A DNA stretch of 64,000 nt from Mycobacterium botniense (lineage in GTDB: Bacteria > Actinomycetota > Actinomycetes > Mycobacteriales > Mycobacteriaceae): the NCBI RefSeq assembly GCF_010723305.1, contig NZ_BLKW01000004.1, positions 62,001-126,000 on the forward strand, read 5' to 3'. Positions 9,423 to 17,571 of this stretch are shown one piece after another. Made by a program: the position numbers and the translations under genes. Positions within the stretch are counted from its first letter, which is position 1, and each line of letters starts with the position of its first letter. The notes beneath the pieces were generated by a model. The model was not told the DNA's origin and did not search any database. It saw nothing but the letters and a program-made list of their open reading frames with translations.

Positions 9423-10613
9423 ATGTCTATGCGCGGCGGCGATTTCATCTCCAAGACCAGAGTCTGTGACCCGATGCGCATTGTGCTGGTCGCCCCGCCG
9501 TATTTCGAGGTTCCGCCCGACGGGTATGGCGGCGTCGAGGCGGTCGTGGCCGATCTCGCCGATGCGCTCGTCGCGCGGGGCCACCAGGTCACGCTGCTCG
9601 GGGCGGGTAAACCCGGCACTGCCGCCCGATTCGTACCGTTATGGGAGCACACCGTCGGTGACCGGCTGGGCGAGCCCTATCCGGAAGTCATGCACGCGCT
9701 GAAGGTCCGCCGTGCCATGGCCAGGATCGCAGCCACCGAGGGCATCGACATCATCCATGACCACACCTTCGCTGGCCCACTCAATGCTCCGGTCTATACC
9801 ATGCTCGGGGTGCCGACAGTGGTCACGGTGCACGGTCCGATCGATGACGACCTCTACCCCTACTACCGGGAGCTCAGCGAGGACGTCGGTCTCATCGCCA
9901 TCAGCGATCGCCAACGAGAACTGGCCCCCGACCTGAACTGGATTGGCCGCGTGCACAATGCGCTGCGGGCAGAGGAGTGGCCGTTCCAGGCTGAGAAACG
10001 TGACTACGCTCTGTTCTTGGGCCGCTTCGCCCCCTATAAGGGCGCGCATCTGGCAGTGCAGGCCGCTCACGAGGCTGGTATCCCGTTAGTGCTTGCCGGC
10101 AAATGCAACGAGCCCGCGGAAAAGGTGTACTTCGAGGAGTGCGTGCGGCCGCTGCTTACCGAGAACGATCATGTGTTTGGAGTTGCCGACGCCAGCAGTA
10201 AGCGCAAACTATTGGCGGGCGCGCGGTGCCTGCTGTTCCCGGTGCAGTGGGAGGAGCCGTTCGGGATTGTGATGATTGAGGCGATGGCATGTGGCACCCC
10301 GGTAGTGGCCTTGCGCGGCGGCGCTGTTCCCGAGGTCGTCGTCGACGGGGTGACCGGGCTGATTTGCGACGAGCCGGCGGAGTTGGCGCCCGCGATCGAG
10401 CGGGCCCGCGAACTCGACCCGGCCGCCTGCCGGCGCCACGTTGCAGCCAACTTTGGTGTCGCCCAGCTGGGCTCCGGATACGAGCGGATTTACCAGCAGG
10501 TGGTTGGGCCGCGAACCGCATCGGGTGTCCGTCGGCCGATCGCACCGGTTGTCAAAGCCGTGGAACCGTCACGCACTAGTTTGTGTGAGGAAAGTCAGAA
10601 AGCCACTGCGTGA
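9423..10613 (+). CDS. GT4-type glycosyltransferase
   Basis: A 396-residue GT-B fold glycosyltransferase. The N-terminal half begins RIVLVAPPYFEVPPDGYGGVE, a form common in family GT4 enzymes of alpha-glucan and trehalose metabolism. The C-terminal nucleotide-sugar half has GRFAPYKGA and the E-x7-E motif in EEPFGIVMIEAMACGTPVV. A GGGAGGAGGG ribosome site (9411-9420) serves ATG 9423 or 9429; ATG 9474 (MRIVLVAPP) is another option. Its stop overlaps the next gene's start by four bases, so it is co-translated with a debranching-type glucosidase. I infer an alpha-glucan or glycogen-like substrate from that pairing. This pair is not at this place in M. tuberculosis, where accD3 and echA6 are adjacent. 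Confidence 0.85.
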   Translation: MSMRGGDFISKTRVCDPMRIVLVAPPYFEVPPDGYGGVEAVVADLADALVARGHQVTLLGAGKPGTAARFVPLWEHTVGDRLGEPYPEVMHALKVRRAMARIAATEGIDIIHDHTFAGPLNAPVYTMLGVPTVVTVHGPIDDDLYPYYRELSEDVGLIAISDRQRELAPDLNWIGRVHNALRAEEWPFQAEKRDYALFLGRFAPYKGAHLAVQAAHEAGIPLVLAGKCNEPAEKVYFEECVRPLLTENDHVFGVADASSKRKLLAGARCLLFPVQWEEPFGIVMIEAMACGTPVVALRGGAVPEVVVDGVTGLICDEPAELAPAIERARELDPAACRRHVAANFGVAQLGSGYERIYQQVVGPRTASGVRRPIAPVVKAVEPSRTSLCEESQKATA

Positions 10614-12733
10614 CCCCACTGACAGCATTCAACAGCGGAGCGCCGGTACGGATCGGGTCTGGCACCGAGACGGTGACGCTGGTCGAGGGCGCGACATTCT
10701 GCCTTTCCGACCGTCACGGCGATATGCTGCTGGGCCGGCCCCATGGATTGTTTTTCCGTGACGCGCGGGTGTTGTCACGCTGGGAATTGCGCGTTGACGG
10801 CCAGGTTGCCGAGTCGTTGTCGGTGGAATCGACCGAGGCGTTCGCCGCGCAGTTCATCCAGCGGCGGGCGCCCCGTTCCGGGCGGGTGGACAGCACGCTG
10901 TTAGTGGTTCGCGAGCGGCTGATCGCCGACGGGCTGCGCGAGACCATCTCGCTGCACAACTTGGACCGAGAAAGCACAGTGGTGTCCCTGGAGTTGCACG
11001 TCGACGCCGACTTCGCCGACCTGTTCGCCGTCAAGGAGGGCCGGGCCGCGGTGGGCGGAGCGGATATGTCCGTCGTCGACGGAGAGCTGGTCTTGGACGA
11101 ATGGGGCGACCAGCTGCGCGGCCTTGCGGTGACCGCGAGCGGAAAACCACTCGTCATGCCGGGATCGCTGAATTGGCGGGTGGTGGTGCCACCGGGAGAG
11201 TGCTGGCAAACCGAGATCGTGGCGCAACCGACGTGGGCGAACCAGAAGATCAGCACCCGGGTCCGGCGCGGTGAGGATGTGGAGTCCAGCGCGCCGGCGC
11301 GCAAAATCGAGGCATGGCGTGATACCGCGACCAACGTCGAAACCGACCATCCCGTGCTGGCCCAGGTGCTGCGCCAGACGGAAAGTGACTTGGGTGCATT
11401 GCTCATGCACGACGAGGCCGGCGGCGGCAGGGCGTTCGTCGCGGCCGGGGCACCGTGGTTCATGACCCTGTTCGGTCGTGACAGCCTGCTCACCGCCTGG
11501 ATGGCACTGCCGCTGAACGTCGGCCTTGCTGTCGGCACATTACAGCAGCTCGCGGCCGTGCAGGGGCGACGTGTCGATCCGATCACGGAAGAAGAGCCGG
11601 GCCGCATCATGCATGAGATCCGTCGAGGGCCCGCCAGCGACGACATGCTGGGGGGCAACCGCTACTACGGCTCGGTGGATGCCACGCCGCTGTTCGTCAT
11701 GTTGCTGGCGGAGTGTTGGCGGTGGGGAGCCGATGAAGCCGCGGTGCGAGCTCTACTGCCCGCGGCCGAGGCGGCGCTGACCTGGGCCGAACAATACGGC
11801 GACCGCGACGGCGACGGGTTCGTCGAGTACCAGCGCGCCACGGACCGGGGCCTGATCAACCAGGGTTGGAAGGACAGCTTCAACGGCATCAACGACGCTG
11901 CCGGTCACGCCGCGGATCCGCCGATCGCGCTGTGCGAAGTGCAGGGTTACGTATACGCGGCGCTGACGTCGGGAGCCGAACTCGCTGAGGCGTTCGGCAG
12001 CGCCTCGGCAGCGGCGCGTTGGCGTGAGCGCGCGCACCGGCTGCGGGAGAAGTTTCTCGATGCGTTCTGGCTGCCCAAACAGGGGTGGTATGCCATCGCG
12101 CTGGACCGCCATAAGCGCCCGGTCGACGCACTGACCAGCAACATCGCTCATTGCCTATGGACCGGTATCGCCGCTGACGAGCACGCTGCGGTCATCGTCG
12201 AGAGGCTCGCCGGTGCTGAGATGGACTCCGGATTCGGGCTGCGAACGCTGGCCACCACCATGGGCGCCTACAATCCGATGAGTTACCACAACGGCTCGGT
12301 GTGGCCGCATGACACCGCGATCGCGGTGGCCGGATTGCTGCGGTATCGCCACGTCCCCGGTGCCACCGCGCTGGCCGAGCGGCTGGCGGGGGGGCTGCTC
12401 GACGCGGCGGAGACCTTCGGCGGGCGGCTGCCGGAGCTGTTTTGCGGTTTCCCGCGCTCGCAGTTTCGTTTCCCGGTGCCCTATCCCACCTCATGTTCGC
12501 CGCAGGCATGGGCGAGCGCCGCGCCGCTGCTGCTGATGCGGTCGTTTTTAGGACTCGACCCGCACGTGCCCCGACGCAGGCTGTCGATGGCGGCGCAAGT
12601 TCCGGCCGCCTGGGGGCGGATCGCGTTGACCGACTTGCGGCTGGGCGGTCTGACCGTGCATTTGGAAGCCGAAGGAGGCCTGGTCAAAACCCATGGGCTG
12701 CCGGACGATTGGGAACTGGTGACACCGTCGTAG
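10610..12733 (+). CDS. glycogen-debranching/amylo-alpha-1,6-glucosidase family protein
   Basis: A 707-residue two-domain protein. The N-terminal part (about 1-230) matches the bacterial debranching-enzyme N-domain ([14 protein letters not shown]...SDRHGDM...[11 protein letters not shown]). The rest is an (alpha/alpha)6 barrel of the amylo-alpha-1,6-glucosidase type, with [27 protein letters not shown] and [13 protein letters not shown]. Such enzymes trim branched alpha-glucans; the exact substrate is unproven. The GTG start lies in the GTGA overlap with the glycosyltransferase stop. Both genes would be under the CIRCE element if it acts in this direction. Confidence 0.85.
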   Translation: MTPLTAFNSGAPVRIGSGTETVTLVEGATFCLSDRHGDMLLGRPHGLFFRDARVLSRWELRVDGQVAESLSVESTEAFAAQFIQRRAPRSGRVDSTLLVVRERLIADGLRETISLHNLDRESTVVSLELHVDADFADLFAVKEGRAAVGGADMSVVDGELVLDEWGDQLRGLAVTASGKPLVMPGSLNWRVVVPPGECWQTEIVAQPTWANQKISTRVRRGEDVESSAPARKIEAWRDTATNVETDHPVLAQVLRQTESDLGALLMHDEAGGGRAFVAAGAPWFMTLFGRDSLLTAWMALPLNVGLAVGTLQQLAAVQGRRVDPITEEEPGRIMHEIRRGPASDDMLGGNRYYGSVDATPLFVMLLAECWRWGADEAAVRALLPAAEAALTWAEQYGDRDGDGFVEYQRATDRGLINQGWKDSFNGINDAAGHAADPPIALCEVQGYVYAALTSGAELAEAFGSASAAARWRERAHRLREKFLDAFWLPKQGWYAIALDRHKRPVDALTSNIAHCLWTGIAADEHAAVIVERLAGAEMDSGFGLRTLATTMGAYNPMSYHNGSVWPHDTAIAVAGLLRYRHVPGATALAERLAGGLLDAAETFGGRLPELFCGFPRSQFRFPVPYPTSCSPQAWASAAPLLLMRSFLGLDPHVPRRRLSMAAQVPAAWGRIALTDLRLGGLTVHLEAEGGLVKTHGLPDDWELVTPS

Positions 12734-12812
12734 CAGCAGTGCCGGCTCCTGCGCACCGGCTGGCTGGGCCGCGTCGTCGCCGGGCTGGGCCGATGCTCGG
12801 TATGGTGTCGCC

Positions 12813-13544
12813 ATGATCGGTGTCACCCGTGTCGAATCCGTGACGACCATCGAGCTCCAGCGCCCCGAGCGGCGCAACGCGCTGAATTCGCAGCTCGTCG
12901 ACGAGCTGCGGGAGGCAATCGAGAAGGCCACCGCAGAGAGTGTCCGCGCAGTCGTGCTGACCGGACAGGGCACGGTGTTCTGCGCCGGCGCCGACCTGAC
13001 CGGAGACGCGTTTGCCGCCGACTATCCCGACCGGCTGATCGCGTTGCACAAGACCATGGATGCGGCGCCCATGCCGGTGATCGGGGCGATCAACGGGCCA
13101 GCCATCGGCGCGGGGCTGCAGCTGGCCATGCAATGTGACCTGCGGGTGGTCGCGCCTGACGCGTTCTTTCAGTTTCCGACGTCGAAATACGGTTTGGCTC
13201 TCGATAATTGGAGTATCCGCCGATTGTGCTCGCTGGCAGGTTACGGGCGTGCCCGCGCGATGCTGCTGGCCGCGGAGAAAATGACCGCCGAGGTGGCACT
13301 GCAGACCGGGATGGCCAACCGGATCGGCACGGTGGCCGACGCGCAAGCATGGGCAGCTGAGATCGCAGCCCTGGCACCGTTGGCGCTGCATCATGCCAAG
13401 CGGGTGCTCAACGATGACGGTGCCATCGAGGATCCGCAGCCGATCCACAAGGAACTCTTCGACAAGGCCTGGGCCAGCCAGGACGTCATCGAGGCGCAGG
13501 TGGCCCGCATGCAAAAGCGGCCCCCCAGGTTTCAAGGCGTCTGA
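12813..13544 (+). CDS. echA6: EchA6, enoyl-CoA hydratase-fold acyl-CoA carrier protein
   Basis: A 243-residue crotonase-fold protein matching Rv0905 in length and context. It has RRNALN, the oxyanion loops [10 protein letters not shown] and [17 protein letters not shown], and the later [14 protein letters not shown]. At the usual catalytic Glu positions it has non-acidic residues, in line with reports that EchA6 does not hydrate enoyl-CoA but binds acyl-CoA and shuttles it between FAS-I and FAS-II for mycolate synthesis; it is the target of THPP compounds in M. tuberculosis. The next gene starts five bases after its stop. Confidence 0.9.
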   Translation: MIGVTRVESVTTIELQRPERRNALNSQLVDELREAIEKATAESVRAVVLTGQGTVFCAGADLTGDAFAADYPDRLIALHKTMDAAPMPVIGAINGPAIGAGLQLAMQCDLRVVAPDAFFQFPTSKYGLALDNWSIRRLCSLAGYGRARAMLLAAEKMTAEVALQTGMANRIGTVADAQAWAAEIAALAPLALHHAKRVLNDDGAIEDPQPIHKELFDKAWASQDVIEAQVARMQKRPPRFQGV

Positions 13545-13549
13545 CCGTC

Positions 13550-14671
13550 ATGCTGCGGACGACGCTGCGGCTGGCCGCCGGTACCGCGGCGTTGGCGGTC
13601 GCCGGGTGGGTGCTGCGCGCGATCCGCGGTCTGCCCGCGGCTCTTGGAGCGCGCCCGGCGTTGATCCGCGCGGTGGCGCAGCGCTCACCGCATTACCGCG
13701 ACGGTGTCTTCGTCAACCTGGATCCCGCGTCGATGGTGAGCATCGACCGGGACCAAGTGCAGCTGATCGCCCGGGAGATTATCGGGGGGCGTGTGGCGAC
13801 CCGACCGCCCAAACCGATCCCGTTGGTGAAGTTCACGGCATGTGATGCTGCGGCCGGCCCGTCCAACCGGCTTGCGGTGAGCTGGCTCGGCCACTCGACG
13901 GCATTGGTCGAGATCGACGGGTATCGCGTGCTTACCGATCCGGTGTGGAGTGATCGCTGTTCGCCCTCCGATCTCATCGGTCCACGACGGATGCACCCAG
14001 CCCCGGTAGAGCTGGAGGCGCTGCCGGCGGTCGACGCGGTCGTGATCAGTCACGACCATTACGACCATCTCGATTTCGACACGGTGATCGCCTTGGCGCG
14101 CATGCAACGAGCGCCGTTCTACGTTCCGCTGGGGGTGGGCGCGCACCTGCGTGCGTGGGGGATCGCCGAGCAGCGCATCGTTGAACTCGATTGGGACCAG
14201 GACGCTTCGGTCAACGGGCTCACCCTGACCTGCACGCCGGCGCGGCATTTCTCCGGACGCTTCTTGAACCGCAACAACACGCTGTGGGCGTCGTGGGTGC
14301 TGACCGGTCCCAGCCATCGGGTGTACTTCGGCGGCGACACCGGCTACACCAAGAGTTTCGCGCGGATCGGCGCCGATCACGGACCGTTCGACCTGACCTT
14401 GATGCCCGTCGGGGCGTACAACTCGGCATGGCCGGATATCCACATGAACCCCGAGGAGGCGGTCCAGGCACACCGCGATGTCACCGACACCGGACTATTG
14501 GTGCCGATCCACTGGTGCACCTTCCGGCTGGCACCGCACCCCTGGGCCGAACCGATCGAGCGGTTAGTGGCCGCAGCCGACGCCGCACATGTGAGTGTGG
14601 CGGTGCCCAAACCCGGTGAGCGCGTAAACCCAGCCCAGCCTGCGGAACCGGATGACTGGTGGCGGCACTGA
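13550..14671 (+). CDS. metallo-beta-lactamase-fold hydrolase (NAPE-PLD-like)
   Basis: A 373-residue zinc hydrolase matching Rv0906. A hydrophobic N-terminus (about 8-25) may anchor it in the membrane. The metal motif HDHYDH is at residues 168-173, with further ligands in ARHFSGR, FGGDTGY and PIHWCTF. The pattern is that of the UlaG / N-acylphosphatidylethanolamine phospholipase D branch of the fold, so a lipid phosphodiester or lactone substrate is possible. It appears co-transcribed with echA6. Confidence 0.88.
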   Translation: MLRTTLRLAAGTAALAVAGWVLRAIRGLPAALGARPALIRAVAQRSPHYRDGVFVNLDPASMVSIDRDQVQLIAREIIGGRVATRPPKPIPLVKFTACDAAAGPSNRLAVSWLGHSTALVEIDGYRVLTDPVWSDRCSPSDLIGPRRMHPAPVELEALPAVDAVVISHDHYDHLDFDTVIALARMQRAPFYVPLGVGAHLRAWGIAEQRIVELDWDQDASVNGLTLTCTPARHFSGRFLNRNNTLWASWVLTGPSHRVYFGGDTGYTKSFARIGADHGPFDLTLMPVGAYNSAWPDIHMNPEEAVQAHRDVTDTGLLVPIHWCTFRLAPHPWAEPIERLVAAADAAHVSVAVPKPGERVNPAQPAEPDDWWRH

Positions 14672-14687
14672 CGTAATCGGACAGTGC

Positions 14688-14704
14688 CATGGCCACCGGC
14701 CATG
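14688..14704. repeat. inverted repeat upstream of the toxin locus
   Basis: CATGGCC, ACC, GGCCATG: a perfect 7+3+7 palindrome about 95 bases before the antitoxin remnant. Toxin-antitoxin operons are often autoregulated through such sites; that role here is a guess. Confidence 0.4.
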
Positions 14705-14798
14705 CTGGGAATATGTGCAAGCCAAAGGGTTCAAGATGTCACATCGGCTTAAACCCGCGACAGAGATGACGGTAAGCTTCGACGGAAGGGATGAACGG

Positions 14799-14861
14799 AT
14801 GGGAAATCCTGATCGGGCAAAGCAACTGATTGGCATGGCCGACAACAACGATGCGAACTGA
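14799..14861 (+). pseudogene. vestigial antitoxin (Rv0909/MT0933-type), internally deleted
   Basis: Twenty codons reading MGNPDRAKQLIGMADNNDAN. Antitoxins of this family start with MGxxDKAK and end with a short polar tail after a GM(T/A)D-like stretch, and are about 55-60 residues long. Here the beginning and end are joined with the middle missing. GAAGGG eight bases upstream of the ATG and the position two bases before the toxin ATG mark it as the antitoxin slot. It is too short to fold like the family. Whether the peptide still acts is unknown. Confidence 0.6.
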
Positions 14862-14863
14862 AC

Positions 14864-15301
14864 ATGGCAAAACTTTCTGGATCCATTGAGGTACCGCTGG
14901 CACCGGAGAAGGCGTGGTCGTATGCCTCTGATCTGTCTCGCTACAAAGAGTGGCTGACCATCCACCGGGTATGGCGCAGCAAACTGCCTGACCAGCTGCA
15001 GAAGGGCACGGTCGTCGAGTCGATCGTCGAGGTCAAGGGTATGCCCAACCGCATCAAATGGACGATCGTGCATTACAAACCGCCGGAAGCGATGACGCTC
15101 AACGGCGACGGCAAGGGCGGCGTCAAGGTCAAGCTGCTGGCTAAGGTCAAGCCGCAGGGCGAGGGCTCGGTGGTCAGCTTCGACGTGCATCTGGGCGGTC
15201 CGGCACTGTTCGGTCCGATCGGGATGGTGGTGGCCGGTGCGCTGAAAAGCGATATCCGCGAATCACTCCAGAACTTCGTCGACGTTTTCGCCAGGGCGTG
15301 A
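14864..15301 (+). CDS. Rv0910-type toxin, START/polyketide-cyclase fold
   Basis: A 145-residue SRPBCC (START-like) protein almost collinear with Rv0910, described as the toxin of the Rv0909-Rv0910 pair. Strong blocks are MAKLSGSIEVPL, YKEWLTIHRVWRSKLP, VEVKGMPNRIKW and FDVHLGGPALFGPIGM. The frame is intact and full length. The antitoxin ahead of it is reduced to 20 codons, so either the protein is not toxic here or another factor neutralises it. The fold suggests binding of a hydrophobic ligand. Confidence 0.85.
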   Translation: MAKLSGSIEVPLAPEKAWSYASDLSRYKEWLTIHRVWRSKLPDQLQKGTVVESIVEVKGMPNRIKWTIVHYKPPEAMTLNGDGKGGVKVKLLAKVKPQGEGSVVSFDVHLGGPALFGPIGMVVAGALKSDIRESLQNFVDVFARA

Positions 15302-15431
15302 TCCGGGCGCGCGTGCGCGACACAATGTTGTCACAGGTGGCCGACTGTCGGTCTGTCAGAGGCCGACTGCTCGCAGTCGGCATCGGGTGTGCAAGGCAGT
15401 TGGCTTGGGGGCGCACGCTAATGTCGCCACC

Positions 15432-15881
15432 ATGGTCCGACTGCGCCCCGGGTGGCTCGTCGCGTTGTTCGCCGCGGTCCTGGCGACCAGCGCATTTCTG
15501 CCGTGGCTGACGACATCTGTCAACGGCGGCGGTTGGGCCAACGCTATCGGCGGCAGTGCCGGCAGCCTCGAACTTCCCCCCGGGTTTGGCGTGGGTCAGC
15601 TGATCGTTTTGCTCTCTTCGATGCTGCTGGTGGCCGGCGCGATGATCGGCCGTGGCTTGTGGGTGCGACTGGCATCAGTTGTTGCGCTGCTCATCTCGTT
15701 ATCGGTAATGGCGCTGACGATGTACTACTACAACATCAACGTCAAGCCGCCGGTTGCGGCCGCCTATGGACTGTATATCGGTGCTGTCAGCGCGGCCGGT
15801 GCGGTTTGTTGCTCGATGTGGGCCCTGATCTCCTCGATAGCCGGCAGGCCCCCGCGCGCTGAGCCCGGTTCGGTCCGCTGA
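15432..15881 (+). CDS. small four-helix membrane protein
   Basis: A 149-residue protein with four predicted membrane helices (about 8-25, 55-75, 80-100, 115-138) and an outside loop after the first. Size and place fit Rv0912, a conserved mycobacterial membrane protein of unknown function. ATG 15432 (MVRLRPGW) is preferred over the in-frame 15387, which would add a polar leader. Confidence 0.72.
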   Translation: MVRLRPGWLVALFAAVLATSAFLPWLTTSVNGGGWANAIGGSAGSLELPPGFGVGQLIVLLSSMLLVAGAMIGRGLWVRLASVVALLISLSVMALTMYYYNINVKPPVAAAYGLYIGAVSAAGAVCCSMWALISSIAGRPPRAEPGSVR

Positions 15882-16028
15882 TGTCGGTATCGGTGACACC
15901 GACGTGCATAACGGTTCGGGGCAGAAGGCTTTCTGCCGAGCCAAACACATTCTTTCGCGCTCGATAAGTGTCTTCGTCGCACGGCCCTGATCGATGGTCA
16001 GCCAATCAGTGCCAACTATCATGAAACC

Positions 16029-16045
16029 TATTATGTGCCATAATA
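16029..16045. repeat. AT-rich perfect palindrome
   Basis: TATTATG, TGC, CATAATA. It is very AT-rich against a genome of about two-thirds GC. It could be an operator or a replication/recombination site; nothing nearby decides this. Confidence 0.7.
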
Positions 16046-16063
16046 ATCGGTTCATCACACGGG

Positions 16064-16089
16064 TATAGAAGGGGTTTATAGAAGGGGTT
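16064..16089 (+). repeat. 13-bp perfect tandem repeat
   Basis: TATAGAAGGGGTT occurs twice in direct tandem with no gap, 18 bases after the AT-rich palindrome. Confidence 0.85.
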
Positions 16090-16493
16090 CGCAAGGCAGC
16101 GAGTGTGTAGACGCACCGGGAGAGCGGCCTCGCCGGCTCGCGGTTTGAACCGACGAGACCTCGCAGACGCGCCGGCCGGCCAACGCGTCTGCTTGCGTGA
16201 CTGCATTGCCCGTCGCGGCGATCGACAAACGTGCCGACGGGCACTGCCTCGAGCGGTCCTGCGGGGACGCCTTAGCGTATGGCCCAACGTACGGGTAACA
16301 GCGGAGCGATAAGAGTCGCTGGATGGGCCCGTTCGGTCGTGCGCCGTCTCGAAGAGGTGTTGGGCCGGTGCGCGCGTTCGGCACACCGGGCGAGCTATCC
16401 CAGCCGAGCAACGTGTCGTTGAAGGACACAACACAGCCCTGCCGCGCAGTGTTCGTCCCCCGGGTACACTGCGAACTCGCTGTCGCCACTTTT

Positions 16494-16580
16494 GTGCTCT
16501 GCGAATTCTGCGAGCAGGACCGCGTTGGCTTCAGTGAATTCGACGATTTATGCGCCGGCTGTCACGACGTCGGAGCCTGA
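16494..16580 (+). CDS. possible tiny zinc-knuckle peptide
   Basis: A 28-residue open frame from a GTG, with the spacing LCEFC...DDLCAGC (CxxC, 13 residues, CxxC), a common zinc-knuckle arrangement. The frame is open further upstream without a better start, and no ribosome site is clear. It may be the end of a decayed gene or chance. Confidence 0.25.
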   Translation: MLCEFCEQDRVGFSEFDDLCAGCHDVGA

Positions 16581-16585
16581 CGTGA

Positions 16586-16660
16586 ACGTTGGATCCAACC
16601 ATCGCTGAAAGCCTTTCTGGCCCAACGTCCTCGATACACAAGGATCGACTTAGACGTTGG
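16586..16660. repeat. cluster of ACGTTGG repeats in both orientations
   Basis: ACGTTGG occurs at 16586, its complement CCAACGT at 16622 and ACGTTGG again at 16654. The first is part of the 12-bp palindrome GTTGGATCCAAC (16588-16599); the last two form an 8-bp stem (CCAACGTC / GACGTTGG) around a 23-base loop. It sits where a possible plus-strand ORF and the minus-strand secreted-protein gene converge, so it may end transcription, or bind a protein. Confidence 0.45.
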
Positions 16661-16701
16661 ATGAGCATAGTCACTGAGGTCCGAATAGACCCCGTCGAAC
16701 G

Positions 16702-17058
16702 CTACTTCACCGCGCCGCCACACCCGCCGGGGGGTGCCGGCTGCGGAACCGGCCCGTTATCGGGGTCGATCACACATGACATGCCCAGGTCGACCGGCTC
16801 GCTCTGGCCGGGCACCATAATCGGCAGTGAGTAGGCACCCCCAGCCATCACCTTATGCCAGTACGACCCATCGGGGTAATGTTCCCCGTCGCACCAACCG
16901 CCCATGAGCACGTTGCCCGCTCCGCCGCCGGGGCAATAGCCGCGCAGCGGGTCGGGCATGTGCGGATCGGGGGCGGCGTACGCGGGCCACGCGGACGTGC
17001 AAGCCGCGCCCGCGGCGAAAGTCAGAGTGGCCAGGGCGGAGACAAGCCGGTGTATGAT
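16702..17058 (-). CDS. small secreted protein, apparent ATC start
   Basis: 118 residues if translation begins at the ATC at 17056-17058. The reading gives IIHRLVSALATLTFAAGAAC, a good signal peptide with cleavage likely after AYAA (about residue 29), then a mature Gly/Pro/Cys-rich part (GYCPGGGAGN, GGWCDGEHYPDGSYWHK, SCVIDPDNG) typical of a group of small mycobacterial exported proteins of unknown role. The frame has no ATG, GTG or TTG before the mature part: it is closed by a TGA upstream, and the first Met is inside the mature domain. A ribosome site AAAGG sits at normal distance from the ATC. One base change (ATG to ATC) would explain this. The gene may be silenced or poorly translated. 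Confidence 0.6.
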   Translation of the reverse strand: MIHRLVSALATLTFAAGAACTSAWPAYAAPDPHMPDPLRGYCPGGGAGNVLMGGWCDGEHYPDGSYWHKVMAGGAYSLPIMVPGQSEPVDLGMSCVIDPDNGPVPQPAPPGGCGGAVK

Positions 17059-17087
17059 CGCCCACCTTTCAGGCTGAGATATTCAGC

Positions 17088-17108
17088 AAACCCGCAGACT
17101 GCGGATTT
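17088..17108 (-). terminator. hairpin with A/T flanks
   Basis: AAACCCGCA, GAC, TGCGGATTT: a 9-bp stem with one G-T wobble, a 3-base loop and T-runs on both sides. Read on the minus strand it lies after the frameshifted gene and before the secreted-protein gene, so it could end the first or attenuate the second. Confidence 0.5.
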
Positions 17109-17218
17109 CGCAAGTACCCGGCCGGCGTCCTCGTCGGCCAGACTGTTCCCACCCCGAGCCGACCCGCTGGCGGAGGGGCGTCGATGCTGACGCCCAGCGG
17201 GCAGCGGGACCGCCGCGC

Positions 17219-17423
17219 TCACCAGGTCGCCTCAGCGCGCAGGTCGCCCTCGATGACGGTCGCCAGCTGTTCGGGGTGCGTGATCCCGGCGTCGAGCAGG
17301 CCACGGGCGCGCGGCTTTGGCTCCGTCGAGCATCTCGGCGGCGCGGGAAGCATCGAGCACGGCGGTCAGCAGGTTGGCCCGGCAGACGTGCCAGGCCGCC
17401 AGTGTGGGTGCGGTGGTGGTCAT
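17219..17423 (-). pseudogene. small conserved-looking gene broken by a one-base frameshift
   Basis: An ATG at 17423 with AAAGGAG eight bases upstream opens MTTTAPTLAAWHVCRANLLTA...EMLDGAKAA, then loses sense. Within about ten codons another frame continues ARGLLDAGITHPEQLATVIE...EATW and stops at 17219. The total of 205 bases is one more than a whole number of codons, so one extra base (probably a C in the GC-run near 17302-17312) joins the two halves into a protein of about 67 residues. Family not recognised. A sequencing error is an alternative. Confidence 0.5.
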
Positions 17424-17498
17424 CCGAGGCTCCTTTCGTGTGGAGCCATGCCAATTGTGCGTATCGTGCGCGGGATTATATCCGCGCTGCTCAATGCG

Positions 17499-17571
17499 TG
17501 CCCCCGGCAGGATTCGAACCTGCGACACCCGCTTTAGGAGAGCGGTGCTCTATCCCCTGAGCTACGGGGGC
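17499..17571 (-). tRNA. tRNA-Arg, anticodon CCT
   Basis: A 73-nt cloverleaf: acceptor GCCCCCG/CGGGGGC, D arm AGCTCAGGGGATAGAGC, anticodon stem CCGCT/AGCGG with loop CTCCTAA (anticodon CCT), and T arm GGTTCGAATCC. The discriminator is A, and CCA is not encoded. It reads the rare AGG codon. No repeat of its 3' end was seen nearby, so no integrated element is evident. Confidence 0.95.

Larger units (their letters stand above)
15882..16493. other. gene-poor region with palindrome and tandem repeat
   Basis: No convincing gene. It holds an AT-rich patch (about 16000-16080) with a perfect inverted repeat TATTATG-TGC-CATAATA at 16029-16045 and a perfect 13-bp tandem repeat at 16064-16089. Open frames in both directions are arginine-rich shadows of GC-rich sequence. 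Confidence 0.55.

Noticed and set aside
16064..16089. Tandem repeat as a CRISPR array start
   Set aside because: Only two 13-base units with no spacer between them and no cas genes in the window.
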